64,000 nucleotides of DNA from Micrasema longulum (Eukaryota > Arthropoda > Insecta > Trichoptera > Brachycentridae), in contig JAGVSM010001702.1 of assembly GCA_022494885.1 (NCBI GenBank), forward strand, positions 1-64,000. Reading direction: 5' to 3'. Below, piece by piece: positions 56,160 through 64,000 of the stretch. The translations under genes were made by a program, and so were the position numbers. Within the stretch, counting starts at the first letter, position 1. Each line of letters starts with the position of its first letter. Under the pieces are notes generated by a model. The model was not told where the DNA came from. It saw nothing but the letters and a program-made list of their open reading frames with translations, and did no database searches.

Positions 56160-56590
56160 ACTTAATCCATATATTTTAATTTCTTTTTTCGTTTCTTTTC
56201 TTGAATTAATTTGAATATATACAAAATATTTCACTTCATAATTTTTTTTTACATCATTTTATATTTTTAAACATAAATATATACTATTTACCTTAGTATT
56301 AGTTTTAAATAAATAATTATTTATCATGTATAAACATGTATGTACATATTTTTTTCGTTTAATGTTATTCAAAATTGTTTCCTTAGATTTTTTTTTAACT
56401 GGTTCAAAGTATTTCTAATACCAAATTATCTTTTTTTATTGATAATTCTACAACTGGTAATATTTTATTCTTTGAAATAGTTTATCTTTTTTAGACTTTC
56501 TTAATTTGTTATTTAATAATATTGGTTTAAACCAATTTAAATGCTCTGTATTACTTATAATTATGCTTATATGTATGTATATTTAATTGT
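56160..56590. repeat. AT-rich repeat shared with 58640-59000
   Basis: AAATATATACTATTTACC, TATTCAAAATTGTTT, CTTTTTTAGACTTTCTTA and GTATGTATATTTAATTGTAT are matched in order at 58660-58990. Probably the non-coding part of an element that continues into 56590-57010. Confidence 0.5.
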
Positions 56591-57010
56591 ATTTGTAAGT
56601 GTTGGATTATTTTCAGGCCTTGACAAAAGAAAGTCGTGTTTTAAAACCTGAAGGCACATTAAATATATTTTAGTGAATTTACATACACCAAGTAAGTAAA
56701 AGATTTTTTTTAAAAAATATTATTCAACTGCATTTTCATTCAAACAATATATTTTTGAGTACTGTGTTTATATGAAGGTAGGATTAACTTGTAAAAAATG
56801 AATAAAACAAAAAAAAAATGCCCTTTGAAAGAAGAAAGTGAACGTTTATAGAGCAACAGGCGGGAAATTGTAGTAATTTCCTGGGAAAGCGTATTATGAA
56901 TGGGGAAGAAATGCTTTTAAATTTTCTTTTTTGGCATCGTGTCGTGACCAGCACAACCTAGCTTGCATAACCAAGATATGAGTATTTTAAGCTTTTTCCG
57001 GTTTATGTGA
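56590..57010 (+). repeat. Dispersed repeat V, copy 1
   Basis: Collinear with the reverse complement of 62000-62395 over about 400 bp: TTTTAAAACCTGAAGGCACA, TACATACACCAAGTAA, AAGTGAACGTTTAT, GAGCAACAGGCGG, CGTGACCAGCACAACC. Unclassified, no sustained ORF. Confidence 0.75.
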
Positions 57011-57244
57011 CCCAGGACCTCATTGTGCAGCAAGTGCTTTTGTTGAACTTTTAAAAATTACAAAAATCGCATACAATAATAATTAAAATAGCATCAAGTA
57101 CATTTTCATTGATTTCAGTTTTTTTTTTTATAATATTTTAATAAACAATAAATATTTACGTTCTTTTTACTAACCCAAATGTTTCAATTTGGGGGCATTT
57201 TCAATGGGTTTCAAATAACTATCTACTAGAAAATAGGAACTAAG

Positions 57245-57330
57245 TTGTGGTAGAGCGGAGTGCGAACCTCGGATCTTCGATTCGTGAGTCCACGACACCC
57301 ATGGGAACCCAACCTGGTTCAAATTTTATT
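57245..57330 (+). mobile_element. tRNA-like SINE head (family D), degenerate
   Basis: TTGTGGTAGAGCGGAGTGCG then GATTCGTGAGTCCACGACAC and CCTGGTTCAAATTTTATT. It resembles the reverse of 29806-29890, with a partly decayed tRNA-like organisation. Confidence 0.35.
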
Positions 57331-57454
57331 TATTTAATAATAAATTCATTTGCAGTGTCAGTTATTTGTTTATTTTTTTTATGTTCCGTTTCTTTAAAAG
57401 AATTTCGTTTTAATTTAATTGTTTTTTTTTGTTTTCTTTTATTGTTAATATTCA

Positions 57455-57716
57455 TCATCATCTCCTTTCCGCACCTAATGGGGCAATGGGCACTGCATTG
57501 GTACACCAATTTCAGCGTATCTTGATCATTTTTGTTACATGAAGGTAAGATGATCAGTCTTACGCTTCAGGTTCCAGTCCAGGAACTATGAAATATTATT
57601 TTGTTAAAACACCCTTTTTATATAAATATTTCATTTCAATTATGTCGGGAATCGAACCCGAGACCTCTTGCATGATAGGCAAACGCGCTGACCATTACAC
57701 CAGTAGGCCGACAAAT
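57455..57716 (-). mobile_element. tRNA-derived SINE (family C), complete copy
   Basis: Minus strand: TCGGCCTACTGGTGTAATGG (A box), AGGTCTCGGGTTCGATTCCC (B box), body CCTGGAACCTGAAGC-type and GCCCATTGCCCCATTAGGTG, and a terminal (GAT)n at 57455. Longest copy of the family here. Confidence 0.85.
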
Positions 57717-57914
57717 AACCAGTTAATATTAAATATTACATTTCGATTAAATATTCGAAGAGAAAAAACTGCGTTTAACGTTTAGCGGAAATTTAAGTGT
57801 GGATGTGAAAATTTTCTTACAAAATGAAATAAATTAAACAATAAATACAAAATAAACATCGATTGGTTTTGCCTGCTAAACCCTACAAAAAAAACCGATC
57901 TCGCGGTTTAGCGG

Positions 57915-58025
57915 GTAATGAACATTACACAATGCATAAAGTTCCCACTTAAACAAGTTAATAACAAGGTCATAAGCCCAAAAGCTAAGATTTCCATAAT
58001 GCATTCTTGTTTTAAAATGTTTATC
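57915..58025 (+). repeat. Dispersed family R fragment
   Basis: GGTAATGAACATTACACAAT, TTCCCACTTAAACAAGTTAA and AAGGTCATAAGCCC keep the order of the family. Confidence 0.5.
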
Positions 58026-59000
58026 AAATCTTAATGTATATATTATTCCTCTGTACGTTCGATGTCACGTAACTCCTTCTAAACGATTAAACCGATTTAC
58101 GTGCGGTTTTCAGAGAAACATAGATCTTTGCGCTGTGCGTGTTCGTAGATATTCAAATCTTCAATTTAATATGTAAATGAGATGTAAGGAGGATAAACGT
58201 TTTATTCATCGATCTACCAGGATTGCATTTGAGGAGAATGCATTTACAAAAAAAATTAAAGATGTTGGTTTTTTGTGTATAAAAAAGTTTGTTTTTGAAT
58301 GTTTACAAACAGCATTTGTTTTTTGTGCATCTCAATCAGATTCTTTCTTTAAATTCCTTATAACCCATTTATTTCGTTTTTCTGGATTTTTGGTAATACT
58401 AAAATAATATTAAATTTATTATATTTAAAAAAAAATCGTATCCCTACATAAGTACACCCCTCTGTTGGTGAGAAGACCGGACTTTGACGTTTGCAAAAAG
58501 AATGCCATATTTGAAAAAAATTTACTATTTTTAGTTTTGGAATTTAATCACGAACAAGTATATAGGTACCTACTTATCAATGAAAAGTCTTGTGTGCCAA
58601 CGTTTGGGCAGAACAACGTCTGTGGGTTCCGCTAGTTTTTAAAAAATATATTTTCATAAATAAATATATACTATTTACCTACTACAACTGTGTTCTTTAA
58701 AATAATAAAACAAATACATTATTTTTTTATCGTTTAGTATTATCCAAAATTGTTTTCAATCCTTTATTAGTTTTGTTTTCTAAGTTTTCTATTTTACTAG
58801 CTCAAAATATTCAATAATTAATTTTTATTTTATGAATATTTTATTTTTCGAATAATATTTTTATAACAGGTTATACAAATTTTATATTTTTTACCTTTTT
58901 TAGACTTACTGATTTGCAAATAAATTAATTTATATTAAATGATATATATTACTAATAATTTTCTTACATGTATGTATATTTAATTGTATTTCCAACTCAT
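58026..59000. other. AT-rich sequence, partly repeat
   Basis: 58640-59000 is collinear with 56160-56590. The rest, including the open frame 58177-58407, shows nothing recognisable. A plausible LINE-like CGTGCGGTTTTCAGAG tail lies near 58100. Confidence 0.35.
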
Positions 59001-59039
59001 ATATAAAATGCATAAAGTGCAGTTCATTTCAATAAAATA

Positions 59040-59180
59040 AAAATTACAGGTGTTGAAATTTAAGGATATGTGGATGTTAAAACATAGGCAGAATTATGAA
59101 TGTTGTATAGTGTAAAGGGTAGAATACTTAAACTAGCTAATGGTGAAAAGAAGCCAATTGAATGCCAGGACTTATATTGT
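59040..59180 (+). repeat. Dispersed family R fragment
   Basis: ACATAGGCAGAATTATGAAT, GTAAAGGGTAGAATACTTAA, CTAGCTAATGGTG: a diverged forward piece. Confidence 0.5.
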
Positions 59181-59519
59181 ATCAGACAGCAAAGTGCTTG
59201 ATTAAACATTTTTAGGTTGCCAACACTGGAATGCCTTTTCAGTTGGCAAACCTGATACGAACCTAACTCATATATATATGACAATTGGAAAGACATCGCT
59301 CGTTATTTTTCTTCTCGATCTTTTGTCACTCTTTCACGCAGGGCTCTGGTGAATTTCTTTTGATAAGTTACATGGCGATAAAGTGTGACATTTCAAATAA
59401 TAAATATTTCAAATTGAATCCATGTTAATCTTCATAAATCTGCACTCGCAAATCAATATCATATAATGATGACCCCGGCGTGATATCAAATCAATATCAT
59501 ATGCACTAAACTCTCTGAT

Positions 59520-60710
59520 TCTGCGTTTACATTCCTTAGCCAACAAATTTACTTGTGATATAAATATTTTGAATACAACAATTATTCATTTTAAAACGTT
59601 CGTTAATGCACTTTTAAGCTAATTATTAAAGTCGTATTAAAACTTCCTTTTTTTAGCCATTTTTTCTCTGTTTTTTATGTGTATTATTATAATTATTATC
59701 TTATCTCTTTCTGAAATAATTTATCTAATATTTTAATGTAACGTATATTATATAATTACCGTATATATACTTACTGTAAATTATTTTTTATTATTTGTTT
59801 TTAACATTATTCAGTTATTTCTATTTTTTTAACACTTATATATCTATATATATGTATATTTTTTTTTGTTTAAATTCTTAACAATTTGCTTTTTAATTCT
59901 AACATTTTTCGTTTATCCATATTTTTTTCTTTTTTACTTTGCAAAGTTTCACTTTTTGTTTTGTATTGCAGTATACTTTTTATTGTTGCTACATGTATAC
60001 AAAACAGTAACGTTTTTAACTCTTAAAAGACTGTGGTAAATAATCCCTTTGCGCACGGTGATGTAACATCGTGTTACCACTAGTAAAAGACGGTATATTC
60101 TAAAGTTCAGACATTTGAAAAAAATTGAGAACATGGAGACATACTGCTTAATAATTCCTTTTCCATAATTAATGCAAAAAAACATACAATTTAGCCCTGT
60201 TATAGCAAAATAAATAAAAAATCACAAATACGCCGCTCATGTTACGCGCGTGCGTCCACCATCATTGTCATCAACCGACTGATGACCAAATCTGTTTAAG
60301 ACGACACCTGCCGCAGAACAGCGTCTCTGTCTTGCTTGATATGACTTATATCTTCGTGCTCTCCCTTGTATAAGGTATCTGTATAGATGTGTTGCTGAAT
60401 TAGCAGACATTCATTCTTCGCGTTGCAAGGATAATTTTTTTTTGTATTAACATTTAGCATAGTTATACAAATGTTACTTTACAAATCGAGTGTGAAAATG
60501 ACCATTTGAGGATTACAAAAAATATGAATTCACCTTTTTTTAGAATAAGAGAAATATATCAAGTCTTGTGTCCTTTGTCGACTAGTGTGACATCACAGCC
60601 ACACAAGGGTTAAAAAACAAATTTTACTCACAACGTTTGTACTTACCTGTATATTTTTTGTAAATGCCCCTTAGGCGCATTGTAAAATAAAATAAATAAA
60701 TAAATGTACT
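59520..60710 (+). mobile_element. LINE 3'UTR interrupted by a piggyBac-like MITE
   Basis: Collinear with 41860-42440 on both sides of an extra piece at 60045-60609. Ends TGTAAATGCCCCTTAGGCGC and (AATA)n. Confidence 0.65.
60045..60609. mobile_element. piggyBac-like non-autonomous insertion
   Basis: Ends CCCTTTGCGCACGGTGATGT and, inverted, CCCTTGTGTGGCTGTGATGT are terminal repeats with several mismatches. The right flank is TTAA (60610-60613); the left flank TAAT is an imperfect match. A shared CACTAGT lies further in at both ends. TIRs starting CCC next to TTAA suggest piggyBac. Absent from the homologous 41860-42440 copy. Confidence 0.55.
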
Positions 60711-60904
60711 ATCTCCTAAATGTTTTCTAATTAACAAATTTTAATTTTTTGTTAAACAAATAACGTAAATTTCTCTTCATGGTAAAGAGTAGATATTTTA
60801 TTATTTTTTACTTCTTAAAAAAAATAAATTATTAATCTTTTCATTCATAAAGACATTATTAAGAAACCAACAATATCTTCATACACCACTGATTTTCTCA
60901 AATC

Positions 60905-61015
60905 GAACGGTTTGGGTCGGTAGGAAGAAATTGCCTTAAGGCAATATGCCCGCCCTTATGCACATATATGTAAACTGTTTATTTATTATATAAATACAGC
61001 CTAAGCCAATTACAA
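60905..61015 (+). mobile_element. LINE 3' tail
   Basis: GGTAGGAAGAAATTGCCTTA, AAGGCAATATGCCCGCCC and GTAAACTGTTTATTTATTAT match the 4984-5082 tail. Confidence 0.5.
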
Positions 61016-61399
61016 CAGTTACATAAATAAACATAAATGTAAGAATTATGTTTATAAAATGTTTCAATAAATAAATAAATAAAAAATTCCAAAAAATAAA
61101 TGTGATTTTTTATATTGTCATCAACAGAATTCTTATAAGAATAATTATAATTTAACCAAAATCTAAAATGTAAACTTTCATTTGTTTTTTGTTGTCTTAT
61201 TGAATTAACAAGAATAAGGAAGTATTTTGTACGGAAGCAGAACTTGGCGGAAAATTCAATTGATTGAGGTTGATGCTTTTTCATTTAGAAAGTAATTGGT
61301 TGTTAAGTTCTTGTTTAGAAATATCAAAACGTGACATTTATTGACAAACGGAAGTGTCTTGATACACACAAACGCCATAGATGTCAAAAGATAATTTTG

Positions 61400-61653
61400 G
61401 TAGTCAGATGGCAGAAGGGACCATCTGTAATTTTCAAAAATGTTCAGGAGAGCTTAAATACCTCTCAATTTCAAGACTTTAATCCACAAACTAAAATATT
61501 TTAGTGTTGTTGTTGTTTTTAAATAATAAATTACCGTTCTAAATGACGCTGATTTAAAAAAAAATCTGCGTGTATTTACTGAAATATTAATTAAAACTTT
61601 GGAAAATAAAACATAGACAAAAATACAGATGGTCCCTTCTGCCATCTGACTAC
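61400..61653. mobile_element. MITE with perfect 30-bp inverted ends
   Basis: 254 bp. Left end 61400-61429 (GTAGTCAGATGGCAGAAGGG onward) is the exact reverse complement of 61624-61653. A TA lies symmetrically just inside the ends, which could be a Tc1/mariner-type TA duplication. Interior is AT-rich, no ORF. Confidence 0.8.
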
Positions 61654-61999
61654 TGATTTAATTGGTAAATATTTTTTCTTACGTGGGTGCTTTGATGAAC
61701 ATAGTTTTACATTACATTAAAATTAACTTTTTTTTCAAGCAAAGCGAATAAAAATGATTTACTATTATCATTTTAAAAATACCAATTTGTTAAAAACAAG
61801 TAGGGACGGTGTTCAACCCTTGGACACGATCCACATAGAGACACGCAAATACGTTGACATTAAGAAATATAATAGTTCCCGCTTCGCTATTACCATAAGG
61901 ATGCGGTAAGGGAATTATGACAGCAGACAAAATAGGGAAAGTTATTTGACCCGTATTTAAAAAAAAATGTTTGTACGTATTTGGTGTATGAAAAATCAC
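61654..61999. other. Intergenic sequence without recognised features
   Basis: No named feature. A less AT-rich patch at 61800-61935 gives a minus-strand frame without motif. Confidence 0.35.
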
Positions 62000-62395
62000 T
62001 TAAATATCTCGGTTATGCAAGCTGGTTGTGCTGGTCACGACGCGACGCCAAAAAAGAAAATTAAAAAGTATTTCTTCCCTATTCATAATACGTTATCCCG
62101 GGAAATTAATACAATTTTCCGCCTGTTGCTCCATAAACGTTCACTTCCTGCTTTAAAAAGGCAATTTCTTTTGTTTTATTCATTTTTCCAAGTTAATCTT
62201 ACCTTCATATAAAAACAGTATTCAATAATCTATTGTTTAAATAAAAATGCAGTTAAATAATATTTGAAAAATTCATTTTTATTTACTTGGTGTATGTAAA
62301 ATCACAAAAATATATTTAATGTGCCTTCAGGTTTTAAAACATGACTGTCTTTTGTCTAGGCCTGAAAATAAACCAGCACTTAATATTTTTAATCA
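62000..62395 (-). repeat. Dispersed repeat V, copy 2 (inverted)
   Basis: Inverse of 56590-57010: GTTGTGCTGGTCACG, CCGCCTGTTGCTC, ATAAACGTTCACTT, TTACTTGGTGTATGTAAA, TGTGCCTTCAGGTTTTAAAA. Homology is about 400 bp with small indels. Confidence 0.75.
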
Positions 62396-62439
62396 TACCA
62401 AACAATAAGTAAATAACGTATTACAACAGAGATGAAAAA

Positions 62440-62730
62440 CATTTTAGAGAAGGTAGTAAAGAAGTCTAGGCATCGAGAGAGCTTATGACCTGTCATCGGA
62501 TTGTTAAGGTGGCCACTTTACTCACTGTGTAACATTCACCATTCTGTCCGTATTTGAACATCTTTATTCCTTCAGTTCTTTCATCTGTTGATGTTTGTAA
62601 TGTCTAGGCATCAAGAGGGCAAAATAGATGTTCAAATATGGGCAGAATGGTGAATGTTACACAATGTGTAAAGAGGCCACTTAAACCAGCCAATGACAGG
62701 TCTTGAGCCCTGTAGATGCCTAGACTTATA
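62440..62730. repeat. Dispersed family R, inverted pair
   Basis: 62440-62605 is a minus unit (CTAGGCATCGAGAGAGCTTA, GGTGGCCACTTTACTCACTG). It is joined at about 62605-62630 to a plus unit (AGATGTTCAAATATGGGCAG, GGCCACTTAAACCAGCCAAT). A clear tail-to-tail or head-to-head dimer. Confidence 0.7.
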
Positions 62731-62984
62731 AATTAATGTAGTTATGCAGAAAACAGCCAGCCATAGAAAAGTGAAACTAAGATAATAGCATTTTTGTAGC
62801 ACTTTTATAAAAAGAGTCAAAAATCGAATTTACACAAAAGTTTGAATTTTTTTGACTTTGACAAATAATAACCAATAAATTCACGAGTTTTTAACCATAT
62901 GACAAAAAGGAATATTTTTATGTATTTGGCCAGTTTATTAGATTTTTAAAGAGCCGTAAGATTTTTTTAGTGTTGTGGGTGTTT

Positions 62985-63180
62985 TTTGCAAATTGAGAAA
63001 TGCCGTTTTTGTGATCGACACTATTTTAGATGAGTAGATGATTGAGTATGAGTATGAGTTTTTTATATGAAAGCGGTCTGGCTGTTTTTAGTAAAACATA
63101 TAATCGACCTTACTGCATCCGATAACACCAATAATATCATTTTTTTCAAAATTGTGGACTGGCTGCTTTCTGCATAACTA
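62985..63180. repeat. Dispersed repeat F2, copy 2
   Basis: Collinear with 20325-20520; includes a short GAGTATGAGTATGAG triplication at about 63045 not seen in copy 1. Directly followed at about 63185 by a family R piece (ATATTACCTTCTGTTAAATG). Confidence 0.65.
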
Positions 63181-63249
63181 CGTTTATATTACCTTCTGTT
63201 AAATGTTCTTCATCTCTGTTGTAATATGTCAATGTATCAATATAATCAC

Positions 63250-63490
63250 TGCACGCTGGTGTAAGCTTCTAATATTGTAATATGTATTGAGGGCATTTAT
63301 TGTCCCCCTGCTTGACTGTAATGGTAAATTTAAAGCAGTCATCGGGGATTTATATTTTATTTCTGACACAGGTAGACCTAATTTAAATTGAATATATCTT
63401 AAAAACTTTCTCTGTACTTGTTTTTGTTTTTGAATATATTTATTTATTAAAGTCTTTCTTAATAAATACAACGTACAAGAAAACAATAAT
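63250..63490 (-). mobile_element. LINE reverse-transcriptase C-terminal remnant
   Basis: Minus-strand frame: KQVQRKFLRYIQFKLGLPVS, then SPMTALNLPLQSSRGTINAL and NTYYNIRSLHQR. VQRKFLRYI...L..LxLxSLxxRR is the usual end of jockey-like LINE ORFs. Truncated at both ends. Confidence 0.75.
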
Positions 63491-63857
63491 AAAAAGTAAG
63501 ACCAATTACAGATTTAACATTAATTTATCATGAATACAGAAAGAAATACATTTCATAGTCTCTGATTAGTATTTGAAGCGTGAGACTTATCATCCTACCT
63601 TTATATGACAAAAAAAATTAAGATACGCTGCGATTGGTGTACAAATGCCGTATTTTATACGCCATTCGGTGCAAAAAGGGAATATAATTATTTGGCGTTA
63701 ATTAACAATCGGTCTCAATCAACTCAGATCTACGAACAAAACTATTTAATATGTCTAATTATATTACATTACATGTTTATTCAATCAAATACTTTTTATT
63801 TCAGTGAATTTCTTCAAAAACTTGCCTTTCAAATCGTTTTCTCATCATTTTTTTACA

Positions 63858-64000
63858 GTGGAGAGTGTTCGGAAGAAATTTCTTCGATTTTTCTAAATAA
63901 TGGAGTGCGGATATTATTTTTGGTTTTATTCCACTGAGTTCCTACAAGGAATGCTTGGTTACAGTAGTTTGAAGACCAGAATAGATGTGTATTTAACTAA
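63858..64000 (+). mobile_element. Jockey-like LINE, cut by window edge
   Basis: Collinear with 14858-15000 of the 14400-15612 copy: GTGGAGAGTGTTCGGAAGAA, TCCACTGAGTTCCTACAAGG, AATGCTTGGTTACAGTAGTT. The downstream part lies outside the window. Confidence 0.75.

Noticed and set aside
56590..56640. Hammerhead-like core in repeat V (CCTGAAGG near TTTTAAAACC)
   Set aside because: It lacks the CTGANGA and GAAA core in either orientation; only a short GCCTT/AAGGC stem is present.
61967..62212. 81-codon open frame as a gene
   Set aside because: It lies antisense across repeat V, whose other copy keeps no such frame.

Overview
The window is a piece of an AT-rich eukaryotic nuclear genome. Split genes with GT-AG introns, LINE and SINE remnants, mariner, hAT-like and Harbinger-like elements, and the host protein all point to an insect. 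LINE 3' tails of the form GAAATTGCC..GGCAATAAG..CCGCC, and RTE-type LINE peptides ending in a WFGH motif, look most like Lepidoptera. That assignment is an inference and is not proven.

One host gene is recognised with confidence. P5CS (ALDH18A1), the bifunctional mitochondrial delta-1-pyrroline-5-carboxylate synthase, lies on the minus strand between 16855 and 2593. I could join nine coding exons with consistent phases into a complete 797-residue reading frame: presequence, glutamate 5-kinase domain, glutamyl phosphate reductase domain, stop. The introns carry transposable elements: a Harbinger-like MITE in intron 6, a hAT-like element with an 8-bp duplication in intron 5, LINE remnants in introns 1, 4 and 7, a TIR-bounded MITE in intron 8, and SINE copies in introns 1 and 2.

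From about 17 kb to the right edge I see no convincing host gene. The region is a mosaic of transposon debris. It contains (i) 3'-truncated LINEs of jockey/CR1/RTE type; (ii) tRNA-headed SINEs of at least three families; (iii) DNA transposons and MITEs, several with visible target-site duplications (7323-7931, 38088-38899, 46913-48096, 30134-30376, 6614-6742); (iv) a decayed mariner transposase at 32.6-33.6 kb carrying a nested fold-back MITE; (v) a 64-bp three-copy tandem repeat; and (vi) an unclassified dispersed family, in units of roughly 330-400 bp, at more than a dozen places, often as back-to-back units.

The most interesting signal is a set of three fold-back elements (17.3-17.8, 24.1-24.5 and 40.1-40.4 kb) plus a half copy at 45.7 kb. 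Their arms carry hammerhead-ribozyme-like motifs: a CTGANGA-type core, a hairpin, GAAA, then a short self-complementary helix III, all enclosed by a matching helix I. This resembles the ribozymes described in Penelope-like elements and retrozymes, but here the copies sit in inverted pairs without a coding region.
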